Below, one piece after another: positions 12,401-23,746 of a stretch of DNA of 64,000 bases. Where the stretch lies: the NCBI GenBank assembly GCA_002914845.1, contig JXTC01000123.1:360939-424938 (forward strand), given 5' to 3'. The stretch is from Trema orientale (taxonomy: Eukaryota > Streptophyta > Magnoliopsida > Rosales > Cannabaceae). Each line of letters starts with the position of its first letter. Position 1 is the stretch's first letter. A model generated the notes under the pieces. That model did no database searches. It was not told the DNA's origin and saw only the letters and a program-made list of their open reading frames with translations. The position numbers were made by a program, and so were the translations under genes.

Positions 12401-15400
12401 CATTTCCCATGCATGATCAGATTATGATCTTTATGTAAATAGCTTCACATTCTCAATTTCTTAGCTACATCACACCAAATCCACACTTTCATACATCCAC
12501 ACATGCATTTTAAGTCGGTATTTGTATTTTAAAAGAACTTTATAAAGGTTGAGCCATCTAGAAATCTCAACTCTTATGTTTGCCGTAATTTTTGTACCAA
12601 AAGGCAGTATAATAATCATCTAAAAATGTTTTCGTATATTCTAGTACTTTGTTTTCGAGCACTTTATTTTTAGTACCCTTTATTTTCAATATTCCAGTAA
12701 TCTGGTCCCTCTTATGTTTCAGTACCTTTATTTACAGTCATCTACATTCTAGTCCTTTAATTTCAGCAGTCTATATTTCGGCAGTTTATATTTCAGCACC
12801 CTTCATTCCACTTAGCTGGTCCTTATCATTTCAGTTATTTATTTTCAGTTTATTTAATTGTTAGCTTTTAGATATACATATATCACTATAACTAACTTAA
12901 CAAACTAGATAATATATCTATATCTAATCTACCCTAGCTTTTTATGCTTAGTTATGTTGTCTTAATCTTTTGAGTAAAACACAAGCAATCTTTAAAATTA
13001 AGGGATCAAAAGTTATCACAAACAGGTGCTTTTTTGTTATTCTGTTTAAGGTTGGCGGTGTTTCAGGAATTAAAAAAATCCTAGTGGGAGTAGGAATTTT
13101 CTGCTGCATATTACAAGTCTCTATAAGGCTATTTTCCTTGCAAATTCATTTAGCTTTTGATCAACTTAAAAATAATATTCTTCCAGTTTTCCACTTCTCT
13201 TTCCTCTACTCCTGCTAGAGTTTAAACCGTCTTCACCTGTTTTGTCACACACATAAATGTAAAAAATATCTGCACTGGTATTGTGAGGCTGATTGGACCC
13301 AGAGATAAAATCATACCACTTGAAAATGGATAAACCTTGAAGCTTATTTGCCCATCTATAAGTTGCTCTAGCTCCTGATCTTCAGTGAACTCTTTTTCAT
13401 ATTCATCAGAAACATCAGATTCAGTTAAATCTGAGACAAATGTTCCTGGTACTTTGCATGCACATGCAATTGCCTGTAACCAAAATTTTAACATGGCTGC
13501 ATAAGAAACAGGGTTAAAATAAGATTCAGAAAAAATGGAGTGGGTGATAAGATAACTCAGTTCTAATTTTCATGTCTTGTATTCAAACAGCCGAAATGTT
13601 AGAAATTTTTTCTAAAACAGACACCTTTAGTAAAAGTTGACTTGACAGAAAATCTTCTTGCTCTCTAGTTCGCAAACCCTGAAATGATGAGAAAATCAAT
13701 ACGTAAATATAGCTACACTTCTCAATTTTACTTGTTCAAGATAGATAGAAGAAAGAGAGAGTAAAAATGATCCCACTATCACCTTAGAAAGAGTAACTGT
13801 CGATACCCAAAGCCGGTCCGATGTTCTTGTTGACAAGTGAAACCTAAATATAACAGAAGAAAAAAAAGAAAAAGGCAAGTATCTGTGTTACCACAAAACA
13901 CAACAAAATGGGAGGCTGTGATTCTGGTGAATGTGACTAAGAGTGACCAGCGGAAAACTCACCAAAATGTCATTAACTACAAAAGCATATTAAACAATAA
14001 AGAAAAAAAAAAAAATTAACTCCACAAAAGTACACAATAAATCAACAGTTCTGCCAAAGTTTTGCTTAACTTTCATTTCGGAGTTATGAGCATCCAAGTC
14101 AAAGTTGAACAAACAAAATGGCAAAAACATGTAATCGATCTACCTTCTTAATCTTTCTATACATAAGTAGCCTGTAACAGAAGCTCAGGGATTCAGAAAA
14201 CAGGAATCAAAACCATAAAACAAGGCATAAAATTTCAACTAGATTAACTGATTGCAACCAGTCAAGAGGGACTGGGATATTAACCAAATGCAATCAACCT
14301 TAAATCCTAACTATCTTTTAAATCAATAGAAACAAAAAAGAACAGCTTATACATTCTTTTTCTAATTTCTATTCAGAAAAAGGGTGCTCAACATGCCCAT
14401 GAATTTTCCTAATCAGAAAGATTTTCTAAAAACCATACCTGTGATCCCCAAGTTTTGGACGCTTGCTAGCTAAAGAGCCAGTAAAACCCACACCAAGAAC
14501 CGGGGAACCTATTGCAGAGTCAAAATGAAAGCAATACAAAAATCAGATTATCAAAAAATCAGTGAATATATTTATAAAATAAATAGGAAAACATACATAA
14601 ACAATGGAGAAGTCATGTATTTACAGGTTCAGTTACTTCTTTTTTGGGGGGTTTGAAAAAGTGAACTACCAACCTCAAACAATGGAGCTCCTAGAAATTC
14701 GATAATTTAACAAGACGCATCACTACCATTCACTGATCACTCGAGATGCTATACTCACGCCAACAATGTGATGCTACGGTGACTTCGATACGTGCTCTAA
14801 ATAAGGAATTGGAGAAGCTCCTAATGATGGAAGAGTGGTATTGGTGACAAAGAGCTCATACTGATTGGCTGCATAGAGGAGATGTGATGTAGGATAAGAT
14901 GAGAATTTAGAAAGAGAATAGGTAGAAAAGCAAAGGGTGATAGAATTTAGGCAGAAACAGATGAATGGGTAGAACAGCAATAGAAAATCAAGACAAGAAC
15001 TCAGAGAGAGAGATCTATAGGAGGAGAAAACTCAATAATCATTTATTAATTCATCATAGTCTAAAAAGCAATTACATAGCTAAGCCTATTTATAGATAGG
15101 CAATTGGACACAACTAGGAAAGTAGACAAATTCTAGAAACTAATAGAAACAGGAAACATAAATCTAGTTACCTAAAATTAAATAATACCTAATAATAAAT
15201 CTAAATAATAATAATAATATAATTTCNNNNNNNNNNNNNNNNNNNNNNNNNNNNNNNNNNNNNNNNATAGGTAGAAAAGCAAAGGGTGATAGAATTTAGG
15301 CAGAAACAGATGAATGGGTAGAACAGCAATAGAAAATCAAGACAAGAACTCAGAGAGAGAGATCTATAGGAGGAGAAAACTCAATAATCATTTATTAATT

Positions 15401-18400
15401 CATCATAGTCTAAAAAGCAATTACATAGCTAAGCCTATTTATAGATAGGCAATTGGACACAACTAGGAAAGTAGACAAATTCTAGAAACTAATAGAAACA
15501 GGAAACATAAATCTAGTTACCTAAAATTAAATAATACCTAATAATAAATCTAAATAATAATAATAATATAATTTCCTAATATATTGTATTCCATGTCTAC
15601 ATCAAGATGCCAATACAAAATTTTTTCATGCTAAAGCTAAACAGCGAAAGAAAAGAAATACAATCCGAGGCATGGAAGACGAAAATGGGCGCTAGTGTGA
15701 AAAAGTGGACGACATCACTATGGTTATTGAAAGATATTTTTAGGACATTTTAACCTCTCGCAACCCAAGTGAAGACGAGATCGAATAAGTCATTTCTTTC
15801 GTTTGGCCTAGAGTTGTTCATGATATGAATGATAGATTGTCGGAACCTTTCTGTGTGGAAGAAATAAAAGATGCAGTCTTCAATATCGGACCGACTAAGG
15901 CGTCGGACCTAGATGGCGTCCACTCAGTTTTTTACCAAAAGCACTGAAATGTAGTTGGAGATAAGGTTGCTATTATCTGTCTTAACATTTTAAATGAAGG
16001 TCATAAATGTAGTTCTTATCCCGAAGATTGCCAACCCCAAGAGCTATAGACCCATCAACTTGTGCAATGTGATGTATAAAATTATCACCAAGGTCCTAAC
16101 TAATAGGTTGAAGGGGATCTTACCATCGATCATTTCAGATGCTCAGGGTGCTTTTGTGCCCAGCTCGCTTGATCTCTGACAATACATGGTCGCTTGATCT
16201 CTGACAATACCATTGTGGCCTTCGAGGTGATGCATTCTCTGAAAAAGCGAAAAAATGGTTCTAAAGGATGGATGAGCTTGAAATTAGATATGAGTAAGGC
16301 GTACGATCGAGTGGAGTGGTGTTTTGTCGACGAGATGATGGAAGCCCTGGGGTTTTGTGTTGAATGGAGAAATGCATATACCACCCAGAATTTTCTTTCG
16401 TCATCAACAGGGTTGCTAAATGCTAGCTTATCTCTCAAAGGGATCTAAGACAGGGATATCCTCTATCTCCCGACCTGTTCCTACTCTGTGCCGAGGGTTT
16501 ATCTGCTTTATTAAGCTCTACAAAACGACAAAACGAGATTGCACGTTTTTCTTGCTCAAGGGGTCCGAGGGTTAGTCATCTCTTCTTTGCAGATGATAGT
16601 CTCATTTTCTGTAAAGCTAGTGTTCCTGAATGCAAAGCAATTTTAGAGGTCCTGAGAAAGCATGAAGAGGAATCTGATCAATGCATAAATTTCGGGAAAT
16701 CGTCAATGACTTTCAGTCCAAATGTGGAGGATGAAGATAGGAATATTATTCAAAACACTCTCAGGGTGACATCTTCTAACTCACATACAAAGTATTTGAG
16801 ACTACCATCCATTATTAGGAGACGAAAAAAACAGATTCTAATGGATATCAAAGACAGAGTATGGAGGAAACTTCAACTCTGGAAAAGTAAGCTCTTGTCT
16901 ATGGGTGGTTAGGAGGTGCTCATCAAAGCGGTAGCCATGGCGATTCCCACATATACCATGGGAGTTTTCTGTATCCCGAAATCGTTGTGCTTGGATCTTC
17001 AAGCCATGGTGGCAAAATTATTGTGGGGAGGTTCCGCTGACACAAAAAAAACTGCATTGGAAGAAACAGGATCCTCTTTGCTTTCCAAAACACAAAGGCG
17101 GACTAGGATTCAGAGATTTGGAGGTTTTTAATCAAGCTCTCCTCGCAAAGCAATAGTGGCGCATCATCCATGCTCCAGATTCTTTAATGTCCAGGGTTTT
17201 AAAGGCTAAGTATTTGAAGCACTGTTCTTTCTAGAGGCAAGAGAAGGCTCCAACCCCTCGCATATCTGGCAAAGTATCTGCTAGGGTAGACAAATCTTGA
17301 ACTTGGGTATTAGGTGGTTGGTTGGGAATGACCAGTCTATAAGAATCTTTCAAGATCCGTGGCTTCCAAGGTTCACTACTTTTAAACCAGTTACTCCAGC
17401 ATCTGGCTTATCATATAATTGGCATGTTGCAGATTTTCTATTTGAAAATCCAAGACGATAGAATGAGTAGTTTGTTCGTCAATTCTTTTTGGAAATTGAT
17501 CATAATTTAATCCTCAATCTCCTGCTGAACTTTTGAGAAGTTACAAATTCTTTGTGTTGGCATTTGATAAACAAGGCCGCTATAGGTGCGATCGGGCTAT
17601 AAAGCGGCCATGACTCACTTGCATGTGGTATCTTGCTCAATACCTGATCTGGCTAGTGGCTGGTGGAAAGGTCTTTGGAAGCTCAACATCCCCTTCAAGG
17701 ATCAAAGTATTCCTTTGGAGGCTCTTCCACGCCATCATACCAACAGCTGCAATCCTAAATCTCAGAGGAATACCTCGTTCATCGAGTTGTTTCAGGTATG
17801 GCACTCTCGAAGAAACGATTAATCATGCTCTGTTCCAGTGCCCGTTCTCTTCCACCTGTTGGGAATAGAGTCCATGGTCTCAGGTTTTGCTGAAATATAA
17901 AAAGTTCCCATCATGAGGAGCTTTTGGTTCGTGTCTTTGCTGAACTATCCCGAGAAGATTTTGAGGCTTTCACTGCCACACTTTGTAGCCAATGGAATGA
18001 AAAAAATAGTGTGAGACATGGATCCCAGTGCCGTCAACCAAATGACCATAGAGAAACTCTTGTTTGGCTTTTCCATGAGTTCCAGCAGGCTCGTTTGAAG
18101 ATTGACAGGGCTCCGTAGTCGGAAAACCGCCATGTCCATGTTAAATGGAACTGCCCTCCAGCAGGCAAGCTTAAGTTGAATGTTGATGCGGCTATCAACT
18201 CGAGCTCCAAGTGCATGGGTGTCGGAGGAGTGATCAAAAACTGTAATGGAGATGTTATAGATGTTTTCTCAAGGCGACTCGGTCTTTCTCCGAGTCCTTA
18301 CGTTGCTGAACTCTTGGCCATGAAGGAGGTCCTATCGTGGTGTAAAGACAGAGTTTATGGGATTCACACGTTTGAGAGTGACTACCTCAACGCAGTCACG

Positions 18401-19422
18401 GCCGGCTGTTAACACTAAGAGGGGCTTTAACTCCTGAGGACTTTTTGATTGGAGATATCCAATCTTTGATGTTGAACTGCCATGTGGGCTCTTGCTGTTT
18501 TGTTCCTTGAGAAACCAATAACGTGGCTCATACTTTGGCAAAGTTGTGTCTTAGAGATGCTTGTTTGTTATTTTTACGTGTACTTTTGAGCTGTATAGCC
18601 CACCTAGTGGCTGCTGATCTTTGTTGAATTAAGTTATCGTTTTTCTCTCAAAAAAAATAAAAAAAAGGGTTAGTTCTAGTTCCTAAATACAACAAGCCAC
18701 TGCATGACAATCCAGCAACTTGACCAACGAAAATATGCCCTATAAGAAGCTATTGTTCATCATTGAGAGGAATTCCATTTTCAACTATAATGCCTGTAAA
18801 TTCCCAAAATTCTAGAGAATAATCACCAGCCCACTTTGATCTAATACTTTAGTACAAATATATATATCTAAATATGTATATATATATGAAAAAAAAAAAA
18901 AGGAACCCAATTCAAATTTAGTGATAGAAGCAATGAAAAGTAGGAAATGGTGATTAAAAACCTGGGGTGGAGAGCTTGAGAGCGCGATTATAGGCCAACA
19001 AAGCCATTTCTTCAGCAGTATTCTGGCTACAAAATTGGGTTGGAATCTGCACTAACCCAAATAAATAAATGAAAATAAAAAATAAAAAAAATACTAAGAA
19101 ATAGAGGAGTGATGGAATGGTGAAACGACGTGGTTTTAGGGTAGTGACCTTGCCCAGTAACTGGATCATGGACATTCTGGAGTAGGGGACGAGGGTTTCA
19201 AGGACTGTGTTCGAAGCTCCAGGCGCCGATAGTAGCCACCCAACTGCCTGATTAAAAGAGTATTCATTATTTATCACTTTAATTCGATTAACATATGCCG
19301 CGGCGCGTGAAAGATCCGGGGAGAGAGAGGACCTGAGAGGCTCCGCCAGTAAGGTAGAGGGCGCACTGGGTTGGACGCGCGTGAATAGCGTCCACCACAC
19401 CTCTGATCCAAGAGTCCGCCAT
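9488..19422 (-). CDS. CinA-like / nucleotidylyltransferase fusion protein
   Basis: Twelve exons (minus, 5' to 3'): 19422-19333, 19247-19149, 19046-18962, 14508-14439, 13843-13783, 13678-13625, 13473-13317, 11475-11379, 10972-10863, 10081-9975, 9822-9712, 9604-9488. All join in one frame, 1158 nt, 385 residues, with GT-AG introns. The N-terminus (about 20-130) resembles the CinA C-terminal domain: TGG at 25-27, PGAS at 39-42, YS at 52-53, LLG at 60-62, TGS near 101. The C-terminal half is a cytidylyltransferase-like fold: [10 protein letters not shown] at 220-229 is the nucleotide-binding motif, and SSTEIR at 375-380 is the closing motif of NMN/pantetheine-phosphate adenylyltransferases. It matches the family of Arabidopsis At3g27610 (recalled, not searched). 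The likely reaction is nucleotidyl transfer; the substrate is unproven. Intron 3 (4.45 kb) holds transposon DNA. Confidence 0.88.
11476..13316. other. Intron 7 of the fusion gene (1.84 kb)
   Basis: Non-coding between exons 7 and 8. A plus-strand open frame of 105 codons at 11749-12066 has no recognisable domain. Pyrimidine-rich repeated phrases (variants of 'cagtacctttattt') at about 12640-12860 suggest old transposon debris, but no ends could be defined. Confidence 0.4.
14893..15600 (-). mobile_element. LTR-like sequence interrupted by the assembly gap
   Basis: Read on the minus strand, this stretch looks like a Ty1/copia-type LTR: an AT-rich start near 15600, a TATA-like box CTATAAATAGG at about 15091 (repeated at about 15440), an AATAAATGATTATTGAG polyadenylation-like region, then a pyrimidine-rich end near 14893. 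The doubling is an assembly effect (see the gap). I cannot see gag or pol nearby, nor confirm TG...CA ends, so a solo or truncated LTR is only a suggestion. Confidence 0.35.
14918..15575. repeat. Identical 309-bp direct repeats flanking a 40-N gap
   Basis: 14918-15226 and 15267-15575 appear identical by eye, from ATAGGTAGAAAAGC to ATATAATTTC, with exactly 40 N between (15227-15266). The right copy then runs on into new sequence. This is the pattern left when a scaffolder places a gap between two contigs whose ends actually overlap. True copy number is probably one. Confidence 0.85.
15600..18667 (+). mobile_element. 5'-truncated LINE inside intron 3
   Basis: Plus-strand LINE, antisense to the host gene. 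The first recognisable part is the endonuclease-RT linker ([20 protein letters not shown] near 15626), so the endonuclease is missing. Reverse transcriptase: [18 protein letters not shown] near 16036, [11 protein letters not shown] near 16290, catalytic [10 protein letters not shown] near 16590. A zinc-finger-like block ([11 protein letters not shown]... [14 protein letters not shown]) lies at about 17700-17868. The RNase H-like domain at 18170-18560 includes [12 protein letters not shown] and YVAELLAM. An A-rich tail lies at 18649-18667. Several stops and frameshifts, including a 23-bp-offset duplication near 16168-16214, make it inactive. It is better preserved than the LINE at 1667-6420. 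Confidence 0.85.
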
Positions 19423-19538
19423 GGCTTCCTGTTTTGTTTTCTGTGTGTGTTGTCTCGATCTAACGATTTCTTTCTTTGTTTTCTTTCTCCTCTTCTCCGC
19501 GCGCCTCTAGATAAGAATCATAAGATGATTAGGCTAGT

Positions 19539-19546
19539 CTAACGTT
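19539..19546. repeat. Left 8-bp target-site duplication of the hAT element
   Basis: CTAACGTT, repeated exactly at 22523-22530 on the other side of the element. Eight bases is the hallmark length for hAT transposons. Confidence 0.9.
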
Positions 19547-22522
19547 TAGGATTGTAAATGGGGCGGGGCAATGCGGGTATGGGCTTGCCCTGCCCCGCCC
19601 CGCTTTCGGTTCAGTCCCGCCCCGAAAGGGTGTGGAGCGGGATGGGGCCCGACCCTCCCCGCGGGGCAGCGGGTTGCCCCACCCTGCCCCGTTTTCCTTT
19701 TTTTTTTTAAGAAAAATAATAATTTTTTTTTAACTAACTTGAAGAAAATTAACATTCTTCAATTCATTAATTAAGAGTTTTTCCTTCAATTTAAAATTTG
19801 AACGTTCCAAAATGTCAAATTTCCAAAAAGTAATTTTAACTAAATGATGCTCTTAAGTATATTTTGGAAGTTAGATTGAAAACTAGACCCTGATGCTTTT
19901 TTGTATATTAGACGATTTTAGGTCTTATACTCGTATACCATTTACGATTTTGGGAAAAAGAGATTGGCAGTAGGGTATTTTGTTCATGAAAATAACTTAG
20001 TTATTTTATAAAACAAAACCAACTTATCACATAAGCTTTGAGCCATGACCCAATCATCTTCTGAAGGTGCACCTCTATACCTTGAATCACGTAGCTTACA
20101 ACGAGTGAAGACATTCTTGTACAATAAAGCCGTACTCAACACCAAGTAAGTAGAGTTCCAACTTGTCACACAATTAAGGGTTAACTTTTTTATATATTGC
20201 ACATGAATCATACGAGTAGTTTCCTCAAACTTTTCGTATCTTTTAACTAATGTTGTCCAATAAGTAATACTATCACGAATTCTGTCTACACTATCACCAA
20301 TCACAGATAAACCATCTTTTATTATCAAATTTAAGATATGAGCACAACAACGCATGTGAAATAACTTCCCATCTAAAAGAAAACAACTGGAATGTAGCTT
20401 GTCCTTCAAAAGTAGAATCATTGCATCATTAGTAGCACAATTATTCACAGTCACTGTACTTTTCTTATTATCAATATTCCAATCTATCAAACACTCACCT
20501 AGTGCATCCGAAAGTATTGCAGCATCATGTGGATGTGGTACATACTTGAATCTCATAATTCTACTTTGTAAATTCCAAGAATCATCGATGAAATGAGTTG
20601 TCACGGTTATATATCCTCTCTTCTAATTATTAGCAGTCCACATATCAGTAATGATAGCTATTCTACTTTTATTTTACTCCAAAATTTGTATTGTCTTGTC
20701 CTTCTTAAGTCTAAAAATCTTTAAAATATCAAATCTAATAGTATTTCTAGAGACCACTTGGAATGAAGGACAAACAAAGTTCAAAAACTCAATAAACCCA
20801 ACATGCTCTACCATGGACAAAGGGTACTCGTGTAGAATAATCATGTGTGCTAACTTTTTTCTTGCTACTTCAGGGTCAAAAGTATGGGTAGTAACTACAG
20901 GGCTTCCATCAGTTGTTTTGCTAGGATTCGTGACATTTTGAGCTTTTCTTATAGGACATCTATCTAAATGGTCATGTAAATATCTTGTCCCATTACAACT
21001 GTTGCCCCCTAAATGCCTTCCACAATGACCACAAACTGCTTTCATCACTCCATTAATTTTTTTCCTTTTAAAATACTCCCATACAATAGATGTAAGCCTT
21101 CATTTTTTTGTTCCACTCTCACTATTATTTTTCTTACTATCATTTTTTTCAATACCATGAGTTCGTACTTCTTAAGTGTCTACAGAAGGTACATACTCAT
21201 CATCTTGACCACCAATGTCACATGATTCTGTTACTTCTTGAATAGACGACATATATATTGTATGTAAATAAACCCATCACCCAAATAATAAATAAGCCAC
21301 AACAAAATGTACACGTACAAATATATATAAATCACTAGAAAACAAGCCACAACTCGTCTAATTCTGTTTTAGGAGGTAAGCATACTTTTATGGTTATAGT
21401 CTCTTTTTTTTTTTTCTCTTTCTCTCTCTCCATTATTGAGTACTATATATAGTAAGGATCACAAATTAAAAATTGCTCTGTTTCTACTTGAAACTTGAGC
21501 TTTTTTGCATTATATAATAATTGATCAGCTTAACTTCAAAAACTTCTCCTTTAAAATATTGTTGGCACAGTATAACTGTTACATTCACTCAAAAACATAC
21601 AAAACTGGCTTTTAATGTACTTTTGTTAATTTATTGCCCCTTTTGTTCTTTAGCCAAGAGATTTTTCTTCCTTAATATCTATCTCATCTCTACATCCTGT
21701 GACACTTTTATCATTTTTTTCTCCCTTTATGAACAGGTGCTGAAACTTCATATGTATGGACAAGAACCACAGTACCACCACCACAAACGACATCATTTAC
21801 TCCAACATACGAGTACCAAGAAATCACCCAACGACAACAGCAAGAGCAACCCAGAAGAAAATACAGAGGAGTGAAAAGCCCACAAAGGACCCTCAATTCA
21901 AGTTCAACCCATCATTGAAAAGCCACCAAAAAAAAAAAAAAAAAGGATTTGAAGTAGTAGCAGTAAAGCTATGCCGATATCAACAAGGATATATCAATAT
22001 CACCCAATCTTGAAAATAAACACAGAAGCAAATACTCATACATATGGCATACTCAATAAAAAGAATATATCAATATCACTACTTTTGACCCTCCAGAAGC
22101 AGAATAATCAGTATAATCAGACTATACAATTCAAAAATTCAAACAAATGGATCTCAAAAATATTTTTTCAAAAAAGGAAAAAAAGAAAAGAAAAAAAAAA
22201 AGAATGAACTACTTGGTGAGAATGAGAGAGACAGAGAGAGAGGACCTTTGAGAAGTCCAATGAGCCGATGGGTGAGAGCTAGACGAGCAATCTGATCTCC
22301 AATGAGCCAATGGGTATGAGAGAGGGACAAAAAGCTATTGAGCGAAAGAGATGGGAGGTCGAGAGGCTGTTGTGACGGCTGGATATAAGGACTAAAATGA
22401 GGATAAGGAATGAAATCCCTGAAGAAAAAAAAAAAGGGCAGGTTTAAAACCCGCCCCACCCCGCAACATTCCCCGGTTAAGGCGGGGTTGCCCCACCCCG
22501 TGAGGGATTTTTGACATTCCTA
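19547..22522 (-). mobile_element. hAT transposon, non-autonomous relic with intact ends
   Basis: A 2976-bp element bounded by perfect 8-bp duplications. Terminal inverted repeats: left TAGGATTGTAAATGGGG, right (reverse complement) TAGGAATGTCAAAAATCCC. Both subterminal regions are strikingly GC-rich, with strings of CCCCGCCCC and GGGGCGGGG (about 19558-19692 and 22450-22503), against a very AT-rich interior. The coding remnant is on the minus strand (separate entry) and lacks the C-terminal third of the transposase, so an internal deletion is likely. The left end is 117 bp upstream of the start codon of the gene at 9488-19422, so the element sits in that gene's promoter or 5' UTR. Confidence 0.9.
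19940..21100 (-). pseudogene. hAT transposase with BED zinc finger, broken
   Basis: One reading frame on the minus strand, interrupted by in-frame stops and with no frameshift needed. A BED zinc finger starts VWEYFKRKK (about 21080), followed by CGHCG and HDHLDRC. The central transposase follows: SRIAIITDMWTA (about 20650), THFIDDSW, CCAHILNLIIKDGL, LNCVTSWNSTYLVL. It ends near TKYPTANLFFPK (about 19945). Stops fall upstream of the BED domain, after IQILE (20674), after WTANN, and after TKLFS (19984). The C-terminal dimerisation region of hAT transposases is absent. The protein is the RICESLEEPER-type plant family. Not functional. Confidence 0.88.
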
Positions 22523-22530
22523 CTAACGTT
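22523..22530. repeat. Right 8-bp target-site duplication of the hAT element
   Basis: CTAACGTT, identical to 19539-19546. Confidence 0.9.
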
Positions 22531-22615
22531 GCCGTTCTACGAGTTCCAGGTCATCGCTGTTTTGTTTTGCAGTCGTTAGAAAACTTGTTTAATTAATTTA
22601 TTTAATTACATATCA

Positions 22616-23075
22616 AGTGGGTTGGGCCGATCCGGCTCACATTTGATAGCTCACACGGGTTTTGCATCGAATTTAGGCATGGCCTGTCTAAAATATGGGC
22701 CAGCCCATACACTTATTAAAGGGTCTAACACGGACCACGAGTTCAGCCTTGTGGGCCTTAGTGGGTTATGCTGGCCGAATATAGACCTAATTTCGTTATT
22801 ATTCTATACTTTAAAATATCAAATATATATTTATGTGGACTAAAATATGAGCCTAAATAAATTGAAAATAAACAAAATAAGTATCTAAATAATATTAAAA
22901 GTATATAAATGAAAATATTTAATTAAGATTTTTTTTAATTTTAATTGAGAAACATATTTAAAATTTTATATAAAATGACTAAAATGTGGACCTGCAAAAA
23001 ATATGGATCGGGTTGTGTTGGTGCTGTGTTTTTTCTTTAGAGTGTGGGTCAGCCCACATTAACATCTCTAATTAT
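22616..23075. repeat. Possible non-autonomous transposon relic (GGGCC/GGCCC-rich ends)
   Basis: The left part has GGGTTGGGCCGATCC and GGGCCAGCCCATAC. The right part has GGGTCAGCCCACATT followed by AACATCTCTAA, whose reverse complement starts like an hAT terminus. The middle is AT-rich without open frames. Ends and duplications could not be fixed. Confidence 0.3.
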
Positions 23076-23142
23076 ATCTTAGCCATTGATATGATATTTT
23101 TCCTTTCTGATTTTTTTTTACTTTCAAAATATATTATTTTTA

Positions 23143-23693
23143 GGGTTAATGGCACAAATGATCCCTGAACTATCCAACTTGTGGCAATTTGGTCCTCAAA
23201 ATTTTAATTGAAATAATTAGGTCCCTAAACTTTCTGATTTGTAGTAATTTGGTCCCTAAGTTATCTAAATTGCAACATGCTATTAAATTTTTTATCAAAA
23301 ACACATGTGAGAAGTATGTGGTAGCATCTGAAAGTGTATTTGAAAAGTAATTTGAGAATTTCAAGCATAAAAATGAACAATCATAAAATAAAAAAAAAAA
23401 TTCTATAAATTTGTAGCTCAAAAAACGCTAAAAAAAATATGAAGATTACATCTTTTCTTCTCACCAAATCCTTTTGTTCAATTTATTTTTCGTTAAATAT
23501 ATTTTCAGATACTATAATATGGTTCTCACATATATTTTTCGTCAGAATTTTAATAGTAGATTGCAATTTAGACAGTTCAAGATCGAAATTACTACGAATC
23601 AGAAATTTCAAGGACTTAATTCCCATAAGTGAAACTTTAAGGATCAAATTGCCACAAACTGAATAGTTCAGACACCATTTGTGCCATAAAGCC
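23143..23693. mobile_element. MULE-like MITE with 9-bp target duplications
   Basis: A 551-bp fold-back element. Left end GGGTTAATGGCACAAATG, right end (reverse complement) GGCTTTATGGCACAAATG, and the arms remain complementary for at least 50 bp (GAACTAT, TTGTGGCAATTTG). The 9-bp direct repeat TTATTTTTA flanks it at 23134-23142 and 23694-23702. Long inverted ends with a 9-bp duplication fit Mutator-like elements. No transposase. A truncated relative lies at 54811-54960. Confidence 0.75.
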
Positions 23694-23746
23694 TTATTTT
23701 TACTATAGTTATTAGTGTTACAGTTTGATCAGTTTTAACCTTAATT

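Larger units (their letters stand above)
14509..18961. other. Intron 3 of the fusion gene, enlarged by insertions (4.45 kb)
   Basis: This intron lies between the exon ending in CTCCACCCCAG and the exon starting GTTCCCCGG, which together restore the codon for Gly. It contains an LTR-like stretch, an assembly gap and a LINE in the opposite orientation to the gene (separate entries). The other introns of this gene are between about 0.1 and 1.9 kb. Confidence 0.8.

Noticed and set aside
14150..14177. Candidate extra exon of the fusion gene with AG/GT borders
   Set aside because: Its 28 bp would shift the frame so that the next exon meets a stop within about 20 codons; skipping it gives a clean join.
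19571..19774. Open frames in the GC-rich block
   Set aside because: They lie in the subterminal GC-rich end of the hAT element and have low-complexity composition.
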